From: Bacillus sp. ISL-51 | Lineage (GTDB): Bacteria > Bacillota > Bacilli > Bacillales > Bacillaceae | NCBI RefSeq assembly: GCF_018613535.1 | Contig: NZ_JAGGQB010000011.1 | Coordinates: 62,001 to 126,000, forward strand | Reading direction: 5' to 3' | DNA: 64,000 nt | Shown here: one piece after another, positions 47,701 through 58,200 of the stretch | Layout of the letters: every line of letters starts with the position of its first letter | Position numbering within the stretch: position 1 is the first letter of the stretch | Made by a program: the position numbers and the translations under genes | The notes under the pieces: model-generated | Told to the model about the DNA's origin: nothing | Seen by the model: the letters and a program-made list of their open reading frames with translations, nothing else | The model's database searches: none

Positions 47701-49201
47701 CCGGTTCCTGCTTGGGCGCTTTTGGCTCTTCTTTTATAAATCGCCGTGTTTCAATGGCAGGAGGAGCTTCTTTCTTGATAACCGGTTCCGTTTTCTCTTT
47801 TTCAGAAAGCGCTTGTTCTGTAACAAACGCCTTTTGCAATTTATCCGGAACGTTTTCAAGTAAATATGCGGCAAGCTCTCTTGTATTTGTGTGTTCGAAA
47901 AGAATCGTTTTCGGAAGCTCGCCTGTCAATGTTTCCAGCTCACGGATAAAATTCACCTGCAAAATGGAGTCGATTCCGTATTTTTCAAAGCTGGTTTCAT
48001 CGTGAATACGTTCTGGAGAAAGCTTTATTGATTTTGCTAACGTTTCTTTTATAAATTGAATCGTTTGGTCTGTGACTGACAGACCAGGTTCAGAAGATTG
48101 GACCTGATCAGCGGAGGCTGCGATTTCTTCAACCGCCTGCACACCCGGCTGCTTTTGCCTAATTACCCCGTCACTTTCAGCGGCCACGATTTGCTGGCCG
48201 AGCTGGTGCGACGATTCTGCCATAAATGTAACGTACCGGAATCCCTCGCTTTCCAGCACCTTTTGCCAGGCTTCGGGATATAAGCCCGGGCATCCGGGAA
48301 TGCGCAATTCACCATCTTCATAGAGCCACCAGCCTTCTAAAAGGCCGAATGTCAGGTGAGAATAGACCGAATGGCTGCTGATTTCGTTCAAGAGCAAAAC
48401 ACCGTTCTTTTTTAACACTGCTTTGGCATTGCGCAGCGTCTTACGGATATTTTTCGTTGCATGCAGCACATTTGCCGCGATCACCGCGTCATATGCCCCC
48501 GCTTCTATTTCCTGCAGGGCGGGAGGCTCTTCCACATTAAATCGCTTATAGGTCAAATACGGATTATCAGGGCCGTATTCTTTTTCAGCATGTATCAAAA
48601 AGGCCTTAGACAAATCGGTATAGCAATATTCTTTTACATGGTGTTTGTATTCTTTTAATCTTTGGAAAACGGCTGCGCTTGTTCCGCCCGTCCCCGCTCC
48701 GATTTCTAATATCCGAACTTCAGCCGCCGGGTCTTCCTTCACCCGTTCTTCAATGAAGGCAGTCAGTGTGTCGGCAAGCACTTCATTAAAATAATCTGCG
48801 GTTGTGTTGTTCTTATAAATTCCTTCTACTAAATTCATAGAGGAATCGGGAAACAGAATATCAGTGGCAGAAACTCTGCCGGATAAAATATCCGGCAAAG
48901 CTCTGAGGGCTGTCTCTACTAAAATGATCATCGCCTGTTTATTACTGTCCTTGAGTAAAGGAGTTTTCTTTTCATCCCATTCTTTCCACAGTACATCCGC
49001 ACGTTCTATCGGTTTCGTTAAAACGTACGTATTCTCGGACTGTTTGAGAAAACCGTTTCGCACTAAGATTGAGATGCTTTCTTCAAGCCATCTTCCGTAA
49101 AAATCCTGTAAGACCGGCTGAGTATTGTTTTCTGTAAAAAATCCGATAGATTTCAGCTGGCCTGCTAATAGTTTGTAAAGAAGATCTTCAGTGTTTTGCA
49201 A
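41729..49201 (-). CDS. baeR: Bacillaene synthase BaeR (PksR), terminal PKS subunit
   Basis: 2490 residues from TTG 49201, behind AAGGAGGAG. Domains in order are: C-methyltransferase (EIGAGTGGTS near residue 165); ACP (YGIDSI near 407); KS (TTACSSSL near 680) in which the HGTGT motif reads SAANGS near 814, so the catalytic His is missing; a DH-fold domain (KGHQFNGEQVLV near 1097) with Asn in place of the catalytic Asp (FIANSAYV near 1260), the pattern of an enoyl isomerase; ACP (LGIDSA near 1396); KS (EAACSSTL near 1630, EAHGIAS); ACP (YGFDSIS near 2117); and thioesterase (WFHGGTGG near 2190, GGYSLGGM near 2253). There are no AT domains: malonyl units come from a trans-acting AT. It finishes and releases the chain. 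It begins 13 bases after baeN. Confidence 0.95.
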   Translation of the reverse strand: MQNTEDLLYKLLAGQLKSIGFFTENNTQPVLQDFYGRWLEESISILVRNGFLKQSENTYVLTKPIERADVLWKEWDEKKTPLLKDSNKQAMIILVETALRALPDILSGRVSATDILFPDSSMNLVEGIYKNNTTADYFNEVLADTLTAFIEERVKEDPAAEVRILEIGAGTGGTSAAVFQRLKEYKHHVKEYCYTDLSKAFLIHAEKEYGPDNPYLTYKRFNVEEPPALQEIEAGAYDAVIAANVLHATKNIRKTLRNAKAVLKKNGVLLLNEISSHSVYSHLTFGLLEGWWLYEDGELRIPGCPGLYPEAWQKVLESEGFRYVTFMAESSHQLGQQIVAAESDGVIRQKQPGVQAVEEIAASADQVQSSEPGLSVTDQTIQFIKETLAKSIKLSPERIHDETSFEKYGIDSILQVNFIRELETLTGELPKTILFEHTNTRELAAYLLENVPDKLQKAFVTEQALSEKEKTEPVIKKEAPPAIETRRFIKEEPKAPKQEPASVPAARSNREDIAIIGISGRYPLSDTLDELWEHLKAGDSCITEAPEKRWQTSLLKALAKESSQADGKKRYGGFLQNIDAFDHHLFEVNEAHVMEMTPELRLSLETVWETFENGGYSLERLNKWQKTESGIGVFMGSMYNQYFWNIPSLEQAALSSNGGDWHIANRISHFFNLTGPSMGVTTACSSSLSAIHLACESLKLNSCSMAIAGGVNLTLEPSKYDALERANLLEKGSESKSFGTGTGLMPGEGVGAVLLKPLSKAIADNDHIYGVIKSSALCHSGGRQMYTAPDPKQQAKLMAASIDKAGIDPETISYVESAANGSVLGDPIEVIALTNAFSQYTDKKQYCALGSVKSNLGHLEAASGMSQLTKVLLQMDRETLVPTINASPQNPNITLDQTAFYLQEQTEHWERLKDTETGETLPRRSMINSFGAGGAYANLIVEEYISPDSVHEAYIGPEEYLIPVSAKTKWSLEAFLDKLLAFLEKSPSHNLAGIASALQKRTHHTEHRAAFTAGSVQELVKKLTAYRMNSAADVTSSSEIGNRARQWAAGGTVTFYQEQKEHSIHLPNYAFDRRTAFHFGDAESESDVYRYDEPYVKGHQFNGEQVLVGATYGSLAADAFYDIFPEAEGGQISKLNYVSPVTVNKGDRIELKTESRQNGPSVELNIMYRSHTSRDWKQAAYAECSPYEFQKKRIDIEALQQSYREMDHIEDLYGDGTGAVRWGEEFKTVTRLFKGDGAVLARLSLKQNESLRAHGYAISPFIANSAYVAILSLLDQSDAGSFLPFGINSIQFGSQTKLTDCWLHITLAKHTGEMILFNADVISDASETVIRYEGYALKRFRTAADQTEQPVLADPNTGRLSTGSLTDDIRRYVIGKLAGMMSDPAASPRPDANMMDLGIDSARLIGLTKEIEHDAKIDVNPTLFFEYPTIEELTGYFASEYEAEFSQLLDHKQQAKERMESQTKALPEEKQVRQNEAHKKNGMAIIGMSGQFPQSSDIQSFWEHVVNGDNCVTEIPEERWDWRRYGAGEGKSSLRWGGFIDGIGEFDPLFFGISPKEASQMSPEQFLLLTHTWKAMEDAGLTSKALSNRPTGVFVAAGNSDPNNGAAIPSIIPNRISYALNLQGPSEYYEAACSSTLVALHRAIQAIRNNECEQAVVGAANILLSPKGFLGFDSMGYLSKDGQAKSFQNDADGFVRSEGAGVFIIKPLQKAIEDSDRIYMVIKGTGVSHGGKGMSLHAPNPAGMKAAMKKAYEGSDVDPRTVTYVEAHGIASQLADAIEFNALKTGYSELEGAEQSNQEDQPCYISSLKPCIGHGELASGMAALMKVAMAMKENIIPGIPGFTAVNNQMPIQKSRFRLTEENHEWRQLTDHKGRQIPRRAAINSYGFGGINAHVVLEQYSSSPKEAERKPEPQIVVLSAKSEERLKEAARQMADFAEKEEVPSFRDLAYTLQTGRDAMNCRLALVVRNQDELLQGLKDYEEASDENDVLRSSVPAFIGSQKTGLGDIGALLEGTLGNVVMETLLAETNLEKLAFCWVRGADIPWERLHQGRHVQRISLPTYPFEKNKYWRGFETEEIEVSPAAKEPVSKNGDLRYILADILGMDTADIHPQKPLAEYGFDSISCIQLLQKLEASADRRISLEALQKCSTLEEMTVLAAAEHQQASSRNLHRQFSELVHLNEREKGRPVFWFHGGTGGVEAYQPFAKKSQRPFYGIQAKGFMTGEAPLEGIEEMAAYYMNIIQAVQPKGPYDLGGYSLGGMLAYETARLLQEAGHEVKSIVMVDTPYSTKWKETKPSLKSVMLQTVNTMLTAFLKPEKPEEALISREEISVQAEEGDFLKELIGLAKKRGLPKSEETIRIQVEQMINTQLAYGMEEYIIKPLPHPEAPQCYYFRNKSGLFLGGLERYLTIQDDQISLDHEAYWEEWERQMKQFHLLDVHSSSHVVMLSETKPQNAIKAFCEKLYANKGAISANFLKSFRKKFEDTNELVKR

Positions 49202-49214
49202 AGCCGTCTCCTCC

Positions 49215-52200
49215 TTAACTCAATTGTTGTACATGTCTTGTTACTTTAGGCCGATAGCTTCGCAGTTTTTGCATCGCCGAGCCGTGGTGTTCCGGATATA
49301 CTTCAATGATTTCATCAGGCTGTTCATCAGGTTCTTTCTCAGGTTTCATCATGACAAGCTGGTTCAGCGGCCCGCCGAGCAATCGTTCCAGCGCCGCCAT
49401 CGCTTCAGGCGCTTCAATTGAACCTACACCGGCCTGTTTCATTCTTTCTTGATATTCAGACGATGACACGATTCCGACGCTGCCCCAATAGCTCCAATTC
49501 ATCACGGCTGCCGTACACGGCCAGACTTGAGATAAATGAGCGGCAAAGGCGTCCTTAAAGCTGCATCCGGCGGCATAATTGCTTTGTCCGGCCGCCCGTG
49601 CGAACGATTGGACGGACGAGAAGAACAAAGCAAAGTCCAAAGGCTCTTTTTGGAAAACACGAGCCATGTTCACGCTGACATCGACTTTTGCGGCAAGCAC
49701 GCTTTTGAAGCGGCTTTCCGGCATATTAGCCAGACTCTGATCCTCTAAGACGATCGCAGAATGAATGATTCCGTTAATCCGCGGGTGCATGCGTTTGATC
49801 GTTTCATACGCGTATCGGAGCTCGTCTAGATTTGCCGCGTCGGCTTCGATATAAACAGGAGCAGGGCCTATTTGCGCAAGCCTGTCGATTTTAGCTTGGA
49901 TGGCGCTGTCATGTTTTCGCCTGCCGATCCAAATGACGCGGGCTTGATAGGTTTTAACGGCGTATTCACTCCATGCTTCGCCGATACCGCCGGCGCCGCC
50001 TATGACGACATATACGCCGCCTTTTTGATATGCTGGCTGACCTGATACTTGCTGCTGCACAGGAATGAGACGCTGTTTGTACCAGCGATTGTTTCGATAT
50101 GCCCATGTGTGTCCCTGCGGGTCAAACGGCACCGAGAACAGCTCAGCGTCTGATACATCACCCGGATCTTCGGCGTCGATCAGCCTTGTTTTCCAGTTTG
50201 GAAATTCTTTTGCCAAGGAGCCGATCAAACCGTGAAGCCCTGCATGAACAGGACTGACGATATCATCCGGCAGAACGGATTGGGTCATCACCGTTACCGC
50301 AGTCAGGCTCACTTGCTGACTGTCATAACCTAAAGCAAGCATCGCCTTTATCACTCTATACATCTGAATGACGCCCTCGTCCTGAGCTTTCACTATATCC
50401 TCATAGCCTCGGGAAGGGGCGATCCAAACGATGTGGTCAAACGGCCCGGCAGCTTTCATTTCAGCTGTAACAGCCTCTATTTCGTCACCGGGGGCTATGC
50501 AGAGCCTTTTTGCAAACGGATGCTGCCTATGAAAAGCCGCGCCCTCCTCGTCTCCCGCGATAAAGAGAACTTGATCTTCACGAAGCGACGGGCTTTTTTC
50601 ACGGATGTCCTCATGGTCCCATACAGGGGCCAGCAGGTTCGCCCCGTTTAATGATTTTTCCGGAGCCGTTTCTTCCATCATTCTTGAAGAAATCCCCTTG
50701 ATTCTGACACAGACACGCCCGCTTTCGTCACATAAGTCGATGTCAAGGCGCTGTATTTTCCCCTCTGCTCCCCGGGAGTTGACATATGCCCACATGCGGG
50801 ATGTGCACGGACTGAAAATGTCAATCTCCTCAAGGGCGAACGGCAATGACAGCTGATTGTCATCGGCGTGAAGTTTCAGCCCGAGTGTGGCTTGCAAAGC
50901 AGAATCAAGCATACACGGATGCAGAACATATTGATCTGCCGTACCTTCAAGGATTGAAGGCAGCATAAGCTCAGCTAATGCTTGATTGTTCCCGATGTAA
51001 ATTGTTTTGATTCCCTGTTGTCCGGGACCGTAATCAATTCCGATTTTACTGAATAAGCCGTAACACTCTCCGGAAGTCAGCATATTTTCTTCGCATTGAG
51101 CTTTCAGCGCGGCCAAATCTCGGCGCGGAGCCTCTGCAGCGCCGAGAATGCCGGCCGCTCCCTGACAGTGAATCTGCCGGCCGTTTGATGCTGTCTGTGA
51201 TTCGGTATAGATGTCATAAGCGATCTCGCCGTTCTCCTTCGGAACAAGGCTGATCTCAGCTTCTATCGGCTGGCCGGCCGCTTCTATCGGCTGGACCCAA
51301 ACGATATTTTTGAGACGGATGACAGATGGATGTTCCTTTTGTCCTTTGACTGCCTGAGTAACGGCTGCACGAGCCATTTCCAAATATGCCACACCCGGCA
51401 TGACCGGTTTGCCTTTAATCATATGGTCAGTAAAAATCGTCTCTTGTCCCGTAAATACGGATCGGAACCGCTGCTCAGTCAAATCTGAGATATTTTCGTG
51501 CAGCAGCGGATGCAGCACCCGAGCCGCCGTCACATCGGCTCTCGGTTTCTGCGCTTTTGGCCGGTTATCTGTGATCCAGTACCGCTCTTTTGCAAACGGA
51601 TAGGTCGGCAGACTGACTCGCTTAGGCTGCGTTTCCTCGTATAGGCTATCCCAATTCATATCGATTCCTTGCACCCACAGTTCAGCAAGCTTGTCAATCT
51701 CGCGGCGTTTTTGCCACTCTTCTATATTCTCTTGGACATTTCCGTTTGCCATCATTGCTTTTATTGCTGCTTTATCCGTTTTACCTTTATAGATGCCGGA
51801 AATGTTATAGCGTCCTTTGGCACAGCTGTTCAGCTTGTCCCGCAGCTCTTCGGCCGAGGAAGCGATAATGGCCGCTCTCTCTTCCATGGCGTCACGGCCG
51901 GCCTGCAATGTATAGGCCATGTCGAAAAGCTGACCGTCTGTAAAGGAGGTATCCGCCAGCTGCTGCGCCTGTTCCTTCAGACGTTCCTCATCCTTTGCCG
52001 ATAATACGAAAATGTGAGGCCTTTTTGGTGTAACAGCTTTCTCAGCTTGTCTCGGTATATATTCTTCAATGACAACGTGCGCGTTTACTCCGCCGATGCC
52101 AAATGAACTGATTCCCGCGCGGCGCGGTACATCATTGCCTTTTTCGTCTTTCAGCGCGTTCCATTCTCTCTTTTCCTGCACGATGTAAAACGGGCTGTCC

Positions 52201-55200
52201 TTCAGCTTGATGTACGGGTTGATCACCTCGCTGTGAAGGCTTTTCGCAAGTGTTTTATGCTTCATTTGCATTAATACCTTGATGACACCCGCGACACCCG
52301 CAGCAAGCGACAGGTGGCCGATATTCGTTTTTGCCGATCCTAAACCGCAATGGCTTGTATGCACGGCCGAATCTCCGGTTTTTTCGTACAGCTTTTGGAA
52401 AGCGGCTTTCAGCCCGTTAATTTCTACAGGGTCGCCAAGCTCAGTCCCGGTTCCGTGGGCTTCAATATAGGTGACGGTTCTCGGATCGATGCCCGCCTTT
52501 TCGTATGCCGTTCTGACAACTTCGGCCTGCGCTTTCGGGTTAGGCGTAGTCAAGGAGTTCGCGCGTCCGCCGTGATTGACCGCACTGCCTTTGATGACGC
52601 CGTAAATATGATCGCCCGCCTTTTCTGCTTCTGATAGTTTTTTCAAGAAAAGAATACCCGCGCCTTCACTGACGGCAAATCCGTCAGCCCGGTCTGAGAA
52701 CGTTTTGCATTTTCCTTCTTTGCTCAGCGCTCCGGCTTTGTCATAGGCGATATGTCCTTGCGGGGTGACGACAGTATTGACACCGCCCGCGATTGCCATA
52801 TCGCAATTCCCGTTTTCAATCGCGCACACGGCGTGATGAATGGCGACCAGCGAGCTTGAGCAAGCCGTGTCGATCGGTTCACTTGGGCCGTGCAGGTTCA
52901 GCATATAGCTGACACGGTTCGGTCCCGCTGACGGGCTCATATTAGCGGCAGACGCCCCGCCGATGTCCAGATCCGAAAATAACGAGCCGTAGCCTGTATT
53001 CCCCGTGCCGATATAAAGACCCGTTTTTGTGCCGGAAAGGCTTTTTGCAGAGTATCCCGCATCTTCTATCGCTTTCCAAGCGTACATCATTAACAGGCGC
53101 TGCTGGGGATCCATCTGCTCGGCTTCCAACGGAGAAATTCCGAAGAACAGCGGATCAAAATCCGCGACTCCGTCGATAAATCCGCCCCATTTTACGTTTG
53201 TTTTATTTGCTTCATACAGCGGGTCGCCGTAATACTCACGCCAATCCCAGCGATCAGCGGGCACCTCTGTAATGCAATCCGCTCCTTTTTCAAGTTTTTT
53301 CCAGTATTCATCAATATTTTTTGCTTTCGGGAACACCCCGCTCATTCCTACGATGGCAACCGGCTCAGGAGTTTGTTTCATCTCTGTCTGAACAGGCTTT
53401 GTAACCGGTTTGGCAAACCGTTTTTTGCCTGTCAGCCTGATGTCTGCATCGTTTTTTGTGCGAATTTGTTTTTCTTCTTTCGGCTGCGTCCGGTCTGTAA
53501 ATTGCGTTTTATATTCTTTTGATAAATACGCCGCTAATGTTTGGATGGTGGCATATTCAAAAAATATCGTCGGCGCGAGTTCAAGATGGTATGTTTCGTT
53601 CAGCTTGTTTGCGAATTCCGTCAATGTGATGGAATCGAAGCCGTATTGGTTGAACTCCAGATCTGTATCTATCTCTTCAGGTTTTATTTTAAGAAGTTCG
53701 GAGACCTCGTCTCCCAGCAAATCCTGAAGTTTTGCCGACAAGCCCTTCGGAGCGGCCGTTTCTTCCGCCGTTTTGGCCGGTGCAGCCGATGAAGGCGCTT
53801 TTTGGAGCAGCTTTTCCTGCATCACGTCACGAATTCCTTCCATGACGAGCACGCTGGTTTTTCCCATGTTCCACGCTTGATAAAGCGCTTCTATCCCGGT
53901 TTCTGTCCGCATCGGCGTCACACCGGTTCTCTTCATCGTGAGCTTCGCCGTCTCTTCATCTACTTGCATACCGCCGTCTTTCCACAGCGGCCAATTGATC
54001 GACAGTGTATGCCCGTGGCGGTACATCGCAGTAACAAGCGCGTTGCGGTATGCCGCATAGCTATCCATAAATGCGTTTGCTGCCGCATAATCCGCCTGTC
54101 CCGGATTGCCGGTGACACCGGATATGGATGAAAAGACGATGAAGAAGTCCAAAGCCAGATGCGTGGTTGCTTCATCCAAATTGACAAATCCGTCTGCTTT
54201 AGGCGCCAATACACCGTGCAGCTCTTTTTTCGTTTTCTTTACGACATATTGATCCTTCATTACACCCGCGCTGTGGATGATGCCGTGAAGGTCTCCGTAT
54301 TTTGTCTCTATGCTTTTTATGACGTCAGCAGCCGCTTGCGCTTCCGTCACATCCGTCTGTCTGTATTCCGCGTTTGCTCCCAGTAGCCTGAGTGACTCCA
54401 GCTGTTTTTGCTGATTCACACTTAATGCGGAACGGCCCGTCAGAATAAGTGTCGGCTGTTTCACTTTCGCGGCGATTTCCTTTGCGAAAATAAAGCCAAG
54501 TCCGCCGGCTCCTCCGGTAATAAGATAGATGCCGCCGTCTTTCCACGGGATGCGGATGTTTTTGTCAGGGATGGCCACTTCCTTGACGTCAGCGCTGTAT
54601 CGTATGCCGTTTTCATATTTCACGCGGCCGTCATCGGCATGATTTTTATTCTCTTTTATGATGTCAGCGATTTTGCCGTTTTCGGCCGCCTCCACTTCGA
54701 TGAGCTGGGCTTTTAGTTTTTTATTTTCCAAGCCGGCGGTTTTTAACAGACTTGAAAGCCCTGAGAACAGCTGGTGTTTATCTGTTTTAGAGAGGACGGC
54801 TTGTACAAGCACGTCTCCTTCCGGTTTTTCCGCCAAAATTTGCTGCAGCGTTTCTAATACCTGCTCGGCATAATCGCGGTAGCGTTCCGCCGCTCCCTTA
54901 TGCGCGGAGGCCAGCTTAATGCATTCGGCGCCCGCAACACCGGCTTCGACAATTTCTTTTGTTCCGGCATTTGTTTCACAAAGCATCACGATATGCCGGG
55001 CAAAAACAGGCGCTGGCTGGTCTGCTGCCTGGCTGTTTCGAGTCCATACAGGTTCAAACATCAGCGTTTCTAATGTTTCCGCTTTTTTCTCCGGTTCTTT
55101 TTCAGCTGACCTGAAGGACAATCCTTTCAGCCGGACACAAACCGCACCGTTCTCATCACAAATATCAATATCGCGTTTTTCTACGCGGTCTGCCGCTTTG

Positions 55201-58200
55201 TTATCTTCAGAAAGTCTGGCGTACACCCACATGTCAGCAGAACACCTGCCGTATACTTCAAGCTCCTGAACCGCAAATGGCAGCATCAGCTTTTGATCGT
55301 TTGTTCCGGTCAATATGCTTGATGCCTGCAGCGCCGAATCCATTAATCCCGGATGCATGGTGTAGTCCTCTAAAGTATCCATACAAGCAGGATGCAGCGA
55401 CAGTTTGCCTAAGACGAAATTCTCACCAGTATAAATGGCTTCGACACCCCGGAAAGCCGGACCGTAATCAAAGCCGATCATGCGGTACGTATCGTATACT
55501 TCGTCTACAGTGAACGGGCTTTGGACGCATTGGGCTTGCAGATGCTGCAAATCAAGCACTGGGGCTTGGGCTTCTGGATGGACAGATGCAGATCCTTGGC
55601 TGTAAACGATCGGATCAGCAGTTTCTGAATAGCTGTAAATATCGTATTGAACGTCATCCGTATCGTCAGGAACGAGCCGGATGTTTACGTCTAATGGCTC
55701 CTCATCAATTGTGATCGGACGCACCCAAACCGTATTTTTCAGTTTCACGCTTCCTTCTCCGGCTTGCAGTTCGGCCGCTTCTTCCATCGCTGCCCGCGCC
55801 ATTTCAAGATGTGCGACTCCCGGTAAGATCGGCACGCCCTTGACTACATGATCCGCGAGGTAAAATTCTTCACCCGTGTAGGTGGAGCTGAACCGCTGTT
55901 CTGTCAGATTCGATGTATTCCGGTGCAAAAGCGGATGTAAAACTGCTCCGGCTCCTGTAAAAGCAGTGCCTTCGCCTTCATTTTTATGCGCGGTGCCGGA
56001 AACCCAATAACGGTCTTTTGCAAAAGGGTATGTCGGCAGGCTGATGCGTTTAGGCGGTTGGTCTCCATACAGCTTCGCCCAATCGACATCTAATCCTTTT
56101 ACCCATAATTCAAGCAGTTTCGCATATTTCCCGCGCGCCATCCATTTTTCCACGGCTTCTTGAATTTCTTCATCCTCGGTCAGCATTTGCAATGTGCTTT
56201 TGTCGATTCTGCCTCTGTACAGGTCAGCACTCTCGTCTTCATTTACAAATTGAGACAGTTTTTCTTGCAGTTCTTCAGCGGTGCCCGCAATGATCGCCAG
56301 ACGTTCTTCCATGGCGTCCCTTCCCGTTTGGAGGGTATAAGCCATAGAAACCAAGCTCAATTGATCGTACCGCTTTTGCTGAATTGCATGTTTCAGCTGC
56401 TCGGCTTGTTCTTTCAAGCGTTTTTCATTCTTGGCCGACAGTACGAAAAGGCCCGGATGCTGGTGAGACTGATCTGTTTCCTCTCGATCAGTCGGAATGT
56501 ATTCTTCTATGATGATGTGGGCGTTGACGCCGCCGATTCCGAATGAGCTGATGCCCGCGCGGCGCGGCTGTTCTTGGCCTCGTTCATCTTTTGGCGCTTG
56601 CCACTCCATCGTTTCCCGCACGAGATAAAACGGGCTGTCCTCGAGCTTAATGTACGGGTTCACCGTCTCGCAATGAAGGCTTTTCACCAAAGTTTTATGC
56701 TTCATCTGCATCAAAATTTTAATGATGCCCGCCGCTCCGGCTGCGAGAGATAAATGACCGATATTTGTTTTTACCGAGCCTAAGCCGCAATATCCCGTCG
56801 TTTTGTCTTTCTCGTCAGCGAATGAGCTGAAAGCTGCTTTCAGACCGTTAATTTCAACGGGGTCTCCAAGCTCTGTCCCGGTGCCGTGCGCCTCGATATA
56901 TGTGACTGTTTTCGGATCGATGCCCGCTTTTTGGTATGCGGCTTTTATAACTTCCGCCTGCTGTTTCGGGTTGGGCGTTGTTAACGAAGCCGCCCGGCCG
57001 CCGTGATTCACGGCGCTTCCTTTGATCACACCGTAAATATGATCTCCATCTTCTTCAGCCGCTTTTAACCTTTTCAAGAAAAAGAGACCGGCTCCTTCGC
57101 CATGCGCAAAACCGTCGGCTTGATCTGAGAACGTTTTGCAACGCCCTTCTTTGCTCAGCGCGCCGGCTTTATCAAAGCTGATGTATACGTCCGGCAGAAT
57201 AATCGTATTGATTCCCCCTGCCAAAGCCATGTCGCACGTCCCTTCTTCAATGGAAGAGATGGCGTGATGGATGGCGACGAGCGAGCTTGAGCAAGCCGTA
57301 TCAATCGGTTCGCTCGGGCCGTGCAGATTGAGCGTGTAGCTGACGCGGTTCGGTCCGACTGACGGACTTGTATTCGCCGCTGATGAACCCTCAATCGCTG
57401 AATTCGCATTGGCCAGCAGTGAGCCGTATCCTGTATTTCCCGTACCGATAAACACACCTGTTTTTGTGCCTGACAGACTCTTTGCTGCATACCCCGCATC
57501 CTCTATCGCCTTCCACGCGTACGTTAACAAAAGGCGCTGCTGAGGGTCCATTTGTTCCGCTTCACGAGGAGAGATGCCGAAAAACAGCGGATCAAATTCA
57601 GCAATTCCGTCAATAAATCCGCCCCGCTTGACGTTGGTTTTATTGGCTTCTTTTGCGGGATCGCCATAATAGTCCCGCCAATCCCAGCGGTCTTTCGGAA
57701 TTTCTGTCATGCAGTCTTTGCCCTCTTTAAGGTTTTGCCAGTAGGCGTCAATGTCTTCGGCCATCGGGAAAATTCCGCTGATTCCAACGATAGCAATCGG
57801 CTCACGCTGCGTATCATGGCGTTTTGTCTCTGGTTTGGCAGCAGGATAAGTCCGGCGCCGCTTTACAGCTGAATGCATGTTTTGAGTCTTTCTCGCCGGC
57901 TCGGCGGCTTGATTTGTTTTCGTGCTTACTGTAAACCGTTTAGCGAATTCGGCTTCGTATTCTTCGGTTAAATGGACGGCAAATTCATGTATCGTCGGAT
58001 GATCAAAGAAAATCGTCGGTGTCAGCTTAAGCTGGTACGTTCGGTTTAGTTGGTTTGTAAATTCCGTCATCGAAATGGAATCGAGCCCGTATTTTGTCAT
58101 TTCTTCATGATGGTCAATACTGTCAACCTTTACTTTTAACAAAGCGGATGCCTGCTGTTTTAACAGATGTTTCACTTTTTCAAGCAGGCTGTCAGCGTCA

